NCBI GenBank assembly: GCA_024195585.1
Contig: SWBL01000341.1
Span: forward strand, 1-54,643
Direction: 5' to 3'
DNA from: Aureobasidium sp. EXF-3400
Taxonomy: Eukaryota > Ascomycota > Dothideomycetes > Dothideales > Saccotheciaceae
DNA length: 54,643 nt
In this document: one piece after another, positions 21,158-33,000 of the stretch
Numbering within the stretch: position 1 is the stretch's first letter
Layout: each line of letters begins with the position of its first letter
Translations under genes and position numbers: made by a program
Notes under the pieces: model-generated
What the model was told of the DNA's origin: nothing
Seen by the model: only the letters and a program-made list of their open reading frames with translations
Databases searched by the model: none

Positions 21158-22229
21158 TCAAGACCGCTTAAATTTCTTCGGATCATGATCATGGTCAATC
21201 TCATGGGCAGTAATCCTACAGCCATCGCCGTCGCTATTTGCCCAACAACAGTCCCACACGAAGCCTTCGACATTGTTTTCTCGACTTTCGTCCGTATCGG
21301 TTTGACGATCTCCTGTTATATCAAGGTCTCGCTGGGCGTGCTTAGCAGGTTTCAACTCGCCTGTGTGATGGTGACCTGAAGCAAAAATACAGTCAGCAAG
21401 ATATTGGAGTTTAGGATGCCAGAACACCACAGATTTGCTGAGCGAATACACTCAATTCTACGAGACGCCGTCCTAGATGGTGTTTTCTCAAAACAAACAT
21501 CCTAGAGACTTCTCTTACAGGTTGAGACTAAACGCCAGCATTGTTCGTTGTGTTTAACGTACATGCGTCCTCAGGATTATTTGTAACATCGAATTCCTCT
21601 TTGCACCATCTACACACCTCGAACCGTGGTCTTTTGCTTCCCGACTTCTTCTTTGCTGTTGTTGCTTCTGCGTCGTCATCGTGATCAGGAGATAGTGGGG
21701 CTAAAAGTTCCCTCTCGAATACTGAACGAGCTTTTGGCGATTCGTCCAGGGTTTTGTAGAGGACAGTGTGCAGACGATCGAGTGTGAGATGTTCGATTGC
21801 CGCTTGTAAGAGTGGCTTCTCCTTTTGTTTGGAAAGTTTCTGGGCGGTGGGTGCTGGGGTTGTTGATGTCACTTGAGTAAACTCGGCCACTTTCAGGTCG
21901 TCCTGAGTTGTTCCTTGGATGAGCTCCATTCTTGCTTTTGCTCTCCTGGTGGCCTCGAGCCGTTCTGGTACTATGGCTTTGATTGCTGCTTGGAAGGCTT
22001 CGTCGAGGGAGTCCTGTGCTGGCTTCTTCTCTGTCTTTTGGTTTGGTGTGGAGGATTTTGGTCGGGGGTGACCCGATGGACCACTTTTCTCAGGTGATCT
22101 CTTTGGCTCTGATGGTGTGGATGGCTCTGTTTTTGACAGCACCGTATCTAGCCATGGGTTCGTCTTTGCAGTCGTCATGTGTGCTTGCCGTTTTGATGTT
22201 GTAGGAGGCATATGAAGTGTTGCAGCCAT
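21158..22229 (-). CDS. Uncharacterised zinc-binding protein (CxxC...CxxxH, WDCC, H)
   Basis: Two exons, 22229-21563 and 21375-21158, 294 residues. The 187-nt intron starts GTACGT, has a TTGCTGAC branch and ends CTTCAG. Splicing rebuilds a Cys codon across the junction and gives VCRWCKEEFDV, then EDACHHHTGEL, then FVWDCCWANSDGDGC and a final His-rich tail. The Cys/His spacing looks like a fungal zinc-binding module in otherwise uncharacterised proteins. The N-terminal ~200 residues are Lys/Pro/Ser/Thr-rich with NPWLDTVL near the start and helical segments. The first real ATG is 22229; the ATG at 22178 (MTTAKTNPWL) is a good alternative. No function can be assigned. Confidence 0.75.
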
Positions 22230-22826
22230 CGGACTGAGGTATGCGCACCTCGGTGCTGCTCGAAGGGCCAAGCAGGCGAAGCATATTCAAGACGATGAGC
22301 AGATGAACGAGTATTCGTAACATGCAGGTATGTGGAGCACCGAGTTCGTGATGTCAGCATCAAGGGTGATCAGCAAATTGCATTTGGCATCTCCTTGGAG
22401 TGTTTGGTCACTGTCTGCTCTTACTCTCGGAGCAAACAGATTGGTTGTATCTATGGAGCCGCACATGACGGGTGGATGAACAATGCAATAACCATTCGTG
22501 GCCCGATCGACAACTTACTCCTGCCGTGTTCGGACATGATGAGCATGAGAAGCATTCCATCTGATCAGTGCATAAGCGCTTAAGCTAAACGGTCTCTTCT
22601 TGTCTATTATTTTGTTGATCAAAAAAAGAAGTTGCAGAAGTTCAGTTAAAGCAGAAAGCTTGCGCTTTTGTCGTGTGGTCATTTCGCGTCGCAGCCGCAA
22701 AAATCATGTTCACGCACTCCATACCACCACGACTTCACCAATTCTTACCCGATTGTTCCCATTCTTTTTCCTATGCATACGACATAAGAAAAAATTGTTC
22801 ACAAAGCACCAAAGAAGCAAAAGGAA
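22230..22826. promoter_or_regulatory. Upstream region of the zinc-binding gene and tRNA 3' flank
   Basis: Promoter side of the minus-strand zinc-binding gene. At the right end lies the tRNA terminator: on the minus strand TTTT follows the tRNA within about 5 nt (22819-22822), and a longer T6 run follows at about 22791-22796. No protein gene is supported. Confidence 0.5.
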
Positions 22827-22907
22827 CGACGCCTGCAGGACTCGAACCTGCGCTCCCGAAGGAAATAGATTTCTAGTCTATCGCTATAACCACTCAGCCA
22901 AAGCGCC
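22827..22907 (-). tRNA. tRNA-Ser (anticodon AGA)
   Basis: 81 nt, no intron. The 5' acceptor strand GGCGCTT pairs with AGGCGTC (two G-U pairs) and the discriminator is G. The A box reads TGGCTGAGTGG and the B box GGTTCGAGTCC. The anticodon stem ATAGA/TCTAT encloses the loop CTAGAAA, so the anticodon is AGA (serine, UCU codons after A-to-I editing). The variable arm is long (TCC-TTCG-GGA hairpin), as in class II serine tRNAs. The T stem GCAGG/CCTGC is perfect. A minus-strand T4 run just beyond the 3' end fits RNA polymerase III termination. Confidence 0.96.
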
Positions 22908-24130
22908 AGATTGTGAATCCGAATTTGTGCCGAATCTGGAAGGAACGACTTTTCGGATGAGAAGTTTCCGAGGCATAAACAATATATACTAATGTACAGA
23001 AATTGAGGAAGGAGCGACAAGCATCAGAGTTCAGATTCTCTCGATATGGGAGGAATGGTAGACTTGACGGACGAAGGTGCGACTGAAGATTCTATGTACC
23101 TCGCGCTGAGGTAGGGGCGACCACGCCAGCCTAAAGAGGAAGAAGACGCGACCTCGATCCTATCTGCTTCACTCAGAGGCAGTAGCAGCACACACGCCAT
23201 TGCGGAGAGAGAGAGAGAGAGAGAGAGAGAGGCACGAACACACAAGAATACACTTAGTGTGTGCTGCAGTTTGTGACCAAGCAAGGCTTGTTGTTTCGAG
23301 ACTCTCGCAAGAAGTGTTAACCAACGGTAGAGCCAAGGTGCTCTTACGTACAGTTCTACATAAATTTCAAAACATCAAAAGTTCCTTGCATTGTTAGCCG
23401 CTGCCCATCTGACTGACCATCAACGGACGTACGAGTGCAGAGACACGATCGCTCGATCAGTGTACACAAATGACTGACTCGTTCGACAGCCGGGCATAGG
23501 CAAAAATGCTCGGCTCTATTGCTCGACCCATCGACCGAGAGTCTGACCATGAACGTTGCAGTTGATAAATCGATCCAAAACGGCCGTCTTTACGAAACCA
23601 TAAGGTAAATCTTGCGAGTGGTCCTTTGGTGGCTTTGATATACTTTCAATGGTATCTGGATTGGCTTGAGAGAGTTATTGGCGGCACTTGTCGGATGCAA
23701 AGAGATGAGAAACAGTGGTAGTCATGTCGTTAAGGACCGGGCTTCGTCGTGATTGACCAGAGACTGGATGGAAGTAGAGGCAAAGGTTTTTTGTGAACAA
23801 AGATTTTGTAGATTGCAATGACTTTAAACAAATCAAGAAAGTAATCAAAAATCAGAAAAACTAACCACCAAACCACCAAAACTCGTCCCTTTCTCTCAGA
23901 GAGATCAAACAGCAGCGTAAATCAGAAAGAGATCAGTTCCTTGTCCTCATTGACAGCTCCCCATCAGTCCAGTCCCGCGCAAATACCCCGTATGTGTGAT
24001 ATACAAGTATGTACTCAGGATGGTCATCAGCCAAGTAAAGGCTAGATCTTTTTTGTTCGTTTTTAAGTGTTTTTTCTGGATTAGTATAACATCGGATCAT
24101 TCAGCCCCTTCAGAGAAGTGGTGAAAATGC
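22908..24130. other. Intergenic with a GA microsatellite
   Basis: Upstream flank of the tRNA and 3' flank of the GPI-protein gene. It contains a (GA)13 tract and an A-rich segment (about 23815-23885). Short open frames are driven by the repeat. No gene is supported. Confidence 0.55.
23205..23230. repeat. (GA)13 microsatellite
   Basis: An uninterrupted GA dinucleotide tract. It makes an artefactual Ser-Leu repeat in a minus-strand open frame. Confidence 0.95.
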
Positions 24131-25289
24131 TTAGAGGAGGACGGCGGCACCGGCAATGAAGGCGGCGAAGCCACCCATGGCCTTGACGGAGTCGGCAGCG
24201 CCAGTGTAGACGGCCATCTGGGAGCTGGTGGCTGAGACAACAGCCATGGTGGTTGCGACAGCAGAGCACTTGCCGCTGTTGCAAACAGTGACGGTGGAGG
24301 TGACGGCACCTGCGTTGTTACCGCTGCCGTTGTTCATGGCAGCAGTGGCCTTAGCGCAGCTGGTGCATACGGTAGTAGTAAGCTGGGTGGCCTGGACTTC
24401 AATTAGTATGGCTTCACAACGCGGTATTTGTACCTTCGGTCTAAACTTACAGTGGGGACAGGGCTGTTGACAACGACAGTCTGGACGGGGACCATGGAGC
24501 CGGAAGAAGGAGCGTACTGAGTAACAGTAATGGGAACTGCTGCGCATCCACAAGCGACTGCGACAGCTGGGAGAGTCTGCATTTTGGTTGTTTGGTCAGC
24601 TTTTGTTCTATCTGATATCTTGAGAACAGTCAATGACTTACGGTGGCGGTGGGGCAGATGTACTCAGTTGTAGCCACTGGGATAACCTGGGTAATCACGT
24701 TCTGGCCGTTCTTGAGGGGGCAGTTGGTGACAGTGGGAGCACAGCTGGAGATGGTGACAACGTTGGTCGAGTAGATGGTGCTGGTAGCAGAACCACCGGC
24801 GGGGACGGGAGTACCGTTGGGGTTAGTCAAGACGGCGAAGTCAGTGTTGTCAGCAGCGACAGCCTGGCCGACCTCAGAGTAGAGGGTGCAGGTTCTGGCG
24901 GCAGTGTTGAAGGCAGTACCAACACAGGAGGTGGTCTCCTCACAGAGGTTGATGCAGTCACCGAGGGAGGTGTAGACAGCACGCTTGGCGACAGCGACGG
25001 TGCCGTTGCCGATGGAGAGGATGGTACCGAAGTGAGTGGTACCGCACTCGATCAAGAAGTCGCCAACGAGAGCACCGTTGAGCTTGGGGCAGAAGGCAGA
25101 CTCAGCAAGAGCGGGGAGAGTAGCCATGCCAGAGGCAGAGGAGGTCTTGGAAGCGTGGGCAGAAGAGCTGGCGTTCTTGCTGGCCGAGGCAACGGGAGCA
25201 GACATGCTGACGTTCTGGTACTGGGGGATGGCGGAGGCCATACCGGCAGTGAAGGCCATGGCGGCGACGATGTTGCTGATGGAAGGCAT
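24131..25289 (-). CDS. Secreted, probably GPI-anchored protein with a PAN/apple-like domain
   Basis: Three exons, 25289-24642, 24576-24451 and 24391-24131, 344 residues. Introns of 65 and 59 nt are GT-AG. For intron 2 the second AG after the TACTAA branch (CCAG) must be used to keep frame. MPSISNIVAAMAFTAGMASA is a signal peptide. After a Ser/Ala-rich linker, residues about 67-150 hold six cysteines (67, 82, 112, 116, 122, 134) in a PAN/apple-like pattern (DCINLCEETTSCVGTAF). A Thr/Ser/Val-rich region with paired cysteines follows. The C-terminus GGFAAFIAGAAVLL is a hydrophobic tail after small residues, as for GPI attachment. It is likely an abundant wall or surface protein. The frame extends upstream to 25700, but that part is leader. 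Confidence 0.85.
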
Positions 25290-27082
25290 TTTTGTTGGTT
25301 TGAAGGGGGTAATAATTAGGATATTATTGGTAGCGAGTGTTGTGTTGGTCAAAGAATGGACGGCTGAAGCCTGAGTATTATAATTAGGTGACTGGATAGG
25401 CTGGTGAGGAGCTGTTGTCTTTCTGATTTGCTGTGATGATGGAAAGAATTGGATGGCTGGGAAGTGATAGTGTCTTATATACAGCTTTCTTACCCTTTGG
25501 GGAGGCAACTTACCCTCCACGTACTCTATTGCTTGTGCTTGCAACGGTGCAGTTGCCTCTGCCAGAGCAATCTCCTCCCTACCGGGCAGCAGCACCGTTA
25601 CTTGGCTCATCTTGCAACGATAACATGGAAACAAGCATATCCATAGCAGGCTAGACGGTTGAACTCTCGTCTGCGGAGGATTGATGTTGTCAAAGGGCAA
25701 AGGATCAACCTCCCCCCGTGATGCCAGACACCGAAAGACGTTGAGAGCGCAGCCAATCCGGATAGAGTTCTCCTGACGCTAAACGAAGCGAAGCGTTGCT
25801 GTGCCTGAGTGACTGTTGGATTGGCATTGTTTTGTCGCAGCATGGAAATTTCTAGACGTTGTATGTTCTGTAAACAGAGAGTCGTGTGCAGTCGACCAAA
25901 CTTGTAGTTCTTCGAGGCGTGCCTTCCGGAACTCTGCCTGCGACTGGGCTGCACATCGTGGTTCTCTGGAGAAAGACGCCATGGCTTGCGGCGCACTCCT
26001 AACTCGTCCAGAGCCTTTTCATGGCTGCAACGGTCTAATATCAAACAAACATGCAACCGTTGTGTCCCATCAAGGAGAGAAAGCCTTGGAAATCCAAGGC
26101 GAATACGGGAGGGCGAAGCGCACCGACAACCTTGATCGTGCTCGAGCTATCAAAGCAGATGCGCTATTGCAATATGAGCAGTATCCTGGCATGCACCATG
26201 ACATCTTTGTTTACCAGCGACTCGCGATCATCTCCTCGAAAGTTCCATCGACATTCGGTCGTTGACTCGATGTGCATGCGGGGGACAGGGGAAGACGCTG
26301 TCTGGTCCCTGGCCACAGAGAACAGGATCCGCAATTGCCCACGGCTTGGCCAGAGCCATCAAACAGTTCTTAGATTCTCGACCACCGCAACAACATCGTA
26401 AACCCCTCTTCATTTCCGAACCCACTTGTGACCTTGGAAACACACTATCAGGAGGAGGAACGGTTGGCCGTAGATACGAGAATCCTATGCTTTGTTTAAT
26501 CCTTGCGGGTCGAACAAGGACGACGATGACGATGACCTTCGAATCTCCGTCCGTGTGACACCTCACTGGCTTGTCTTGTTGTTCGCAAACCCTATGACTG
26601 TATACGGAAAGCAGATCCACTACTAGATCAAACGTAAACCACCAGTCTTATTTGTTTGAGCATGTGTCAAACAAGCAAACCCTGCTGTTCTACCGAGTAG
26701 CCACTCTCGGTCTTGACCGGCAAGGCACCGGTTAATTCGCTGTGCCTTGACGTCTTGGACACACGACCAGTCTCGTGTTGGCTTGACATGACGGATTGTG
26801 AACTCATAATATTGATCCCTGAGCTTTTTATAGAACATATCGTGAGATCTGTGAAGCCATCATCACTGCTAGTTATACCCGCGTATTGCAATTCATAGAC
26901 ATAGAAAAAAAGAAGATCAGTCTAAAAGGAATGAAAAAGAAGTCTGCAAGAAGGCAGAAACGGAATGTAATATATGATAAGAACAGCAGAAGCCTATGTA
27001 TAAAGGCATGGTATCATGAAAAACGAATGCACAAAACACGGTCATCCTTTTCCAGCGCACAAGCACTAGCCAGATCGCACAT
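25290..27082. other. Large intergenic region
   Basis: 1.8 kb between the GPI-protein start and the end of the Zn2Cys6 gene. The first part is the GPI-gene promoter and leader. Several 70-150 codon open frames occur on both strands between 25600 and 26620, without conserved motifs or splice logic. No gene is supported. Confidence 0.5.
25474..25481 (-). promoter_or_regulatory. Possible TATA box of the GPI-protein gene
   Basis: On the minus strand the sequence reads TATATAAG, about 185 bp upstream of the ATG. The distance suits a fungal core promoter with a leader of 100-150 nt. Inferred from sequence only. Confidence 0.45.
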
Positions 27083-29138
27083 CTATGCAGGCAGTGTATT
27101 CTGCCGTTGCAGCTGCCAACTCCTTCTGCACATACCACACAACCTCTGTACAACTTGTGTAGTGCCTTGTGAGTCTTCGTCACGGATAAAATTCATTGCA
27201 ACGGCAAGTTTTGCAATAGGATCATCTGGCTCCGCACTCTTCGAAACCAGGATCTTGCTCTCGGTATAGTCGACCATACGGCCGCCGAAATGACGAGCGA
27301 TAGCCATCGAGTAAAGAACGTCACGGTTCTCAAGCATGGAAAGTATATTGCGCATAGCTGCAAGAGCTGTGGCGATCTGTTGTGCCGCATCGGGCGATAT
27401 GATGTCGTCGTGAATGCTGACAAAGCGACCCAGCTGGTGCCAGAAGGCATCCTGCAGATATTGAGTGTATTGTTCGACAAGTTTTGGATCCGGGGGGTTG
27501 GCCGGGGGTTGTACGGGAACCATGGTAGGATCCAAGAATGTGCCGCAAAGTAGGTTTTCTACTATAGCTAGACGTTGGAGAAGAGTATTGAGGTATGGAG
27601 GAGCTGCGTTTGAGGGTATAGCACGAGGCAGGCAGCCCAGTTGCCACACAAGACGAGCTTCCAAGGATGTGAGACCGTGTGAGCCACCACCATTCTGAGC
27701 ATGTGAGAAGCGTTCGATACAGTACAAGAAATAACGTAACAGGTCGTGGTTTCCAACGAGGAGATTGAAGCCATGATCCGTATACCAATTGGTTTCGAAA
27801 AATCGGTCCAGTCCAGAGGCGTATTCTGCAAGATACATGAGGCGGATTTGTTCCACGTCATGCGACGCAAGAGCAATTGGATTGTGTGGGGGCAGTGCTG
27901 GTGGGATGTTGTCAAGGCTGCATAGCGACTCCATCGTGACAAGACGTACTGGGGCATGTTAGCAAAGAGCAGACTCAGGATAGGTAACACATCGAGATAC
28001 CGGTTCGTTGTGGGTGTAGACTAGTTGTGTATTCTTCATGTGGCGGCGGTGGAGGGGGTGGTGGTTGTACAGGAGGAGGCGCCGCTGCCGAGTTTGCAGG
28101 GCCTAGGGCAGGGTCGATTTGGGCACCAAAGTCAACTGGCGGTTGCATTGCTGTAGCAGGTGAGTATCCGGCACTCGCTGCGGGCATGTATCCCTGCGGA
28201 ACGTTCGAATAACGTTGCGGATCCGAAGACATCTGTGGCTCATGCTTGACTTGCTGTTGTTGTGGCTGCTGCTGAGGTGGTTGTGGAGGAAAGATGCCTG
28301 GAGCGGGTTGAATGGTTGGCGGCGAGGCTTGAGACTTGAAGATAGGATCATAGCCTAGACACTCTCGCTTGCTCTTCTGGCAGTTGCGACAGGCGGGATG
28401 ACCTTCGTCACATTTTATCCTACGTTTGCGACATGTCAAACAGCCTGTTTTTGTGCGACGCTTGATCTCCTTCTTGTGTCGTGTTCCTGGCAGCTGATTT
28501 GCATTTAGGTGCGGCGTTCCAAGCGGTACCTGGTAGCCCATATGAGGCGCGTAGCCATTAACGGGTCCTCCGTTGGACTGCATGCTCGGCGGAGCTTGTT
28601 GCATGCCTGCTTCTGAAGGGTATGTGTAATTTGGCGGTGGGGGTGCATGGCCATGTGGTGGATATTGAGAAGGTGTTCCATTGGTGATGTGCGCCGGCGC
28701 CGGAGGAGGAAGGTGTTGTGGTGGTGGAGGTTGGTGGTGTTGGAGGTGGTGACCGTTCTGGGCATGCACTGGCGCTGTGGCAGAGACCGGTGCCGGGGTA
28801 TGCGCCGTAGGTTGATGCTGGTAGTTCATAGGCGGCAGGGTCGGCGTCGAATGTTGTGAGACGTGGCTTTGCGCCGGATCAGACACACCCGACGCGTCTT
28901 GTGTTGGCACAGCCGGTCGCTGACCGTTCTCTTGCTGATTGCTATGTTGTTGTTCCGACGCGTTGACCGGGACTGCTGGGGACTGTACGGGGTGCTGGTC
29001 GCTATGCGGCGTCGATGTCTGATCACGTTCCAGCTGCGCGTCGTCTCGAGCGTCCTTTAGAGCAGCCGGCGGCGGCGGTGGTGGAAGCGACTGGTGTGAC
29101 TGCAGGCGCAGCACGAGATCCGTGTTGTCGTCTCCCAT
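27083..29138 (-). CDS. Zn2Cys6 transcription factor with Pro/Gln-rich N-terminus
   Basis: Two exons, 29138-28001 and 27948-27083, 667 residues. The 52-nt intron starts GTATCT, has GCTAAC and ends CCCCAG; the join reads LHPQRTVRLVTMESL. The first ~220 residues are rich in Pro, Gln, His and Ser with poly-Pro runs. Residues about 233-261 form the binuclear zinc cluster (GCLTCRKRRIKCDEGHPAC, then CQKSKREC), preceded by basic KKEIKRRTK. A second disordered Pro/Gln stretch leads into an alpha-helical C-terminal domain of the fungal regulator type, about 400-660. It should bind DNA in the nucleus, with unknown targets. The start ATG is the first ATG of the frame; in-frame upstream sequence lacks ATG. 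Confidence 0.88.
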
Positions 29139-30028
29139 GGCTCCTCGATTCCTCGAAGCTACCTGAGGTACGCCTCGAATCGACTCAGCCGAGCCGAATC
29201 TATTCAACAATCAATCAACAAGACACACGTCAGTCGCGCCGCAAGCCTCGGGCCAATGATGTGGCTTGGCAGGTTGCTCGCTTAACACTCGAGACAGCTG
29301 CTTCAGTTGGGGGAGGGAGCGACGATGGTCAAAAGAATGGGAGTAAGCGAGCGAGCCTTCCGGAAGGTACGGAGAGCGAAAGCAATTCATCCTGTTTGAG
29401 CTGCGGGAGCGATAGCCTTGGCGCTCACTCAAACTTGCAACTCTACTCTACATCACCCTTGTCCAACAGGATTGTGCTTCTCTCTATCCATTGTCCGTGT
29501 ACATGCTCTGTCTACAGTCATATAGTTCGGCTTGGTTGTTATATAATCGCTTGTTAAACCGATGGCTTTGCAAGATTTCGTGGTCTTGATACTAAATCTG
29601 GTACCTTAGCCTAGCGACCAACAAGCATCCCCTTACTCGAACAGCTTAAGCTGATGCAACATGATACTATGGGGTAACAAACGTCTAGCATTGTCTGTTC
29701 ATCCCATGTAGTGCTGAACTCGTGGCAAGCCTGTACCTGTCGCTACTGCTCACACAAGGCCGTCGACAACATGCTGTAGGTACGACCCTGGCCTGGCGCA
29801 TGCTCTCGGACTATAATCAGTTGAAGTTTACCATCCGTTCGCATCATGATAAAATAAACGTGTGACAACACAACCGTCTTCATGTTAAATTGGAGATCCA
29901 AGGGGTTGTTGTTCATGCCAAGCTTGCATCAACGAGCAATCATGCCGCCATCGACAATCGTTCTCATCTGGTTCTTTTAATCGCTTCTCTACCATATGTA
30001 CTCTATCTCTAGAGAACCAAACCACAAT
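29139..30028. promoter_or_regulatory. Upstream region of the Zn2Cys6 gene
   Basis: 890 bp between the regulator's start and the YVC1 stop, both minus strand. One open frame on the plus strand (29015-29557) overlaps the regulator antisense and is unconserved. No gene. Confidence 0.5.
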
Positions 30029-33000
30029 CTACTCGTTTCCAGTGTCGTTCTGATCATCGTTGGCTCCTTCCTCAGCGTGCGTGGACAATGCTCTAACAGT
30101 GGCGGGCGTCTCAGGCTCGTCCAGCACAGTTGGGCTGGTGACCTGAGATGGACCTTCCGGAACAGTCAGAGGACTGACCGGCTCAGCTTCACTGCCGCCG
30201 TGAAAGGAGTTCTTGCCCTTGCTTTTGTTCTTGCCTTTGCCCTTCTTGGGACTCCTGGCTCTCTCGCTCGCACCTCCTGTTCTGCTAACAGGAGTCTTAG
30301 GTCTAGACAGTGCATTGCCATCTGACGACGCCGGCACCACCAGTGACGACCGTGAATTGACCATGCCTGTCATGCCCGCGTCACTGGTTCCACGCGAGGT
30401 ATGTGCCAAGTCACGCACCTCACGAAGAATTTCTCTGAAACCTTCCTCGAGCGTGTTCATGCGCGTCAGCATGATTCTTCCCACCATGCCCTTCTCTTCC
30501 TCTTGACTACGACGCCGCTGCTCCTGACGGCGTCGTTCTTTGTCCAGAGCCAATTCACGTTCGCGGAGCATCTGCTCGCTAAAGCTTGCTGGGATGCTAG
30601 GTTGATAGCCTGGCGACAAGGGCTCTGGAGTCAAGTCACGCCGGTGATGGTCACCAATGTCGGACGCCAAGTCAAGAGCGAGAGCATTGAAAGATGGCTG
30701 TCTATTCGCACGACGTGTCGAGTCGCCGAAACGATCGAAGCGTATGTTGGGTGCAGTATATTGTGAAAGTCGATTGGGCATATTGGGACGTACCCTGCTG
30801 GGGTTGCTCGTACGTGGTGTCTTACGACCACTCGATTGAGGTGCCGATGGGGCCAACGGTGTTGAACCACCACTGTTCTGTTTGGATGTGGTAGGGCGAG
30901 ATTGCTTGGGCACGTGTTCAGAAGCAGATGATGTATAGCCTTGTTCAACAATCGGCGAGAACACCATGGTACCTTGCGACACATTGCGTCGATGACCCTC
31001 ACGTTTGTGCTCTCCACTCATGAGGCGTGCTCTCGTAGCGTTTGGAACAGAACTTGCAGTCTGGAAGTCCGCTCCCTCGAAATAGTCTTTTGCTGTAGGT
31101 TTGTCTGGAGACGGGTCTTTCCTCTCGATGAGGTCTGGAGTACCCGTCGGCGTTCGGTCATAACCAGTGGCTGTAATGTTATCACCATCGTTGGTCAGAA
31201 GCTCGTCATCACCATCAGCATCCGTCTCTTGAGGCATATCTTCGCGTTCCATCTCCAGATCCGTCTCTTCCTCAATTCTCATCGGTGTAGGTCTCGGGAA
31301 AATTGTGGAAGCAAGATCTTCGGGATCAGACAAGACAGATCTGGAGGCTGTGGAAAAGTCGCGCTTGATCGTAGCGGTTCTATTAGCGGATGTATGAGCG
31401 CGACGGATGCCTGGTCTGCGGTTCTCCAGCCTCTCCAAGACAGAGCGGGGCTGTTCCATTGGAGGGCTTGCACCTCCTTCATCACCCATATCTTGCATCC
31501 AATTGTCTACAACAGTCGCTTTCCGTTGGTCAGGGTTCGAGTGCTGAGATATCGTTCTTGTTGTCATATCGAACGGTCTGCGGAAGACTTCCTCTAAAGC
31601 GCGGTCTTTGTGGAAAGAAACGATGGACGGTTCACGAAGACGAGTGCCAGGGCTGAAAGGGCCAGTATTCTTCATGGTGAAAGCCGGTAGGCGGCCCCTT
31701 CTAGGTGCCTTGCGCTCGACAAGATCCATAGGGGTATACGCGTTGCGCAAAAGGAACAAGCGCTCATAAGTGAATATGGCGAACAACATCGGAAGATGGG
31801 TGACCTTGATTATGGTTCTGTTGAATCTGACAAATTTTCGGAACGGGATAACGTAGCGTAATGGCGACACTACCCAACCAAAGAGGTTTGTGGGTGGGAT
31901 GTATGAGAACAGAGCGTCCGACTTAACCATAGAGATAGTGTTGACAGCAAAGAGGAATTGATGCTCCTCGTTGGCATTTTGTACGATAGCCATGAACGAG
32001 TTTGTCAGAACAGTGATGAGGATTGTCACAATGAGGAAGTGACAGAGGAAGAGGAAGCCAACCAAGACAGCTTTTCCTAAGAGATTGTATTTTGGCCAAA
32101 GGTCCCAAGCGGCGGGAGTAAAACCCATGGTCAACTGGAATCTGTTTTGGTCAGAAAATGCGGATATATTGGTTGTTGATCGACTTACAATGCATATGCA
32201 ACCTTTGAGGCTTCTGCCTTCTCTTCGCTGAAAGATAGTGTGAAGGCAACGAAGAAACCACTACAGGCAATGACTATGAGCACCAGGATAGCAATCATGT
32301 CTTGAACCATGAGACGGAAAGCGATGAGCAGTTGAGAAAAATACTTGTAGTGATCCAAGACGTTGAATGCACGCGGGAACAGCAGTACAGCAGTAGATGC
32401 CAGGACATCATAAGCCATGTGCGCAGTATAATGCTTGCGTGCAGCAGGTATCAAGATACCATAGAGGCGGAGTACGTAGTAGGCGAAGAAGCAAAGCAAG
32501 ATACCCAAGTCGAAGGCGTTCCACACACTCATAATGTAAAGACCAAAGCCTTGCTCGGAAAAACCTACGAGTTCGTCGAGCATGTATCCAGCACTCCAAA
32601 ACCAGAAAATGATCTCAAGTGGAGTAATCTCAGTAGAACGATCGACCAAGACAGCCAAGAACAACCCCAGCATGATGGCGAAGGAAAGAGTAGAAAAGAG
32701 CTGTCTGTAGCGAGGCACTCTAAGGCGAGACAGCTTGAACAGTGAAGCATCCTTGGGGTTGTAGAGGGTGACGCTTCGTCTAAGGGTAGGTTGTGAACTG
32801 TTGGTGGATGCTGGCTGTGGATCAGAGCTGTTTACAATTGTGCCATAACCACTTCGTCCTCTGGTTGGAGGTGGTGTAGGCGGCTTGCGGTGGAGATTGT
32901 CGGCGGCTGAGTGGAAGACGATGCTTCCTGCCCAGATGGCCTCGAGCTGTTGTACGACCAGCGGGTGGGCGAGAAAGCGCTTAGCCTGAGCACGAATGGC

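Noticed and set aside
23024..23284. A small minus-strand protein with a Ser-Leu repeat.
   Set aside because: The repeat is the translation of the (GA)13 microsatellite.
24633..25319. A 228-codon plus-strand open frame antisense to the GPI-protein gene.
   Set aside because: Its Gly/Val/Asp-rich translation is the complement of Ala/Thr/Ser-rich coding sequence; there is no start context or family motif.
25287..25700. An N-terminal extension of the GPI protein to 25700.
   Set aside because: It would bury the signal peptide in the protein interior; the region is better read as leader with a TATA-like element.
25607..26620. Possible genes in the 1.8-kb gap next to the GPI-protein gene.
   Set aside because: I tried both strands; the frames are short, unconserved and mutually overlapping.
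30941..31597. A 218-codon plus-strand frame antisense to the YVC1 tail.
   Set aside because: Cys/Arg-rich shadow of disordered coding sequence.
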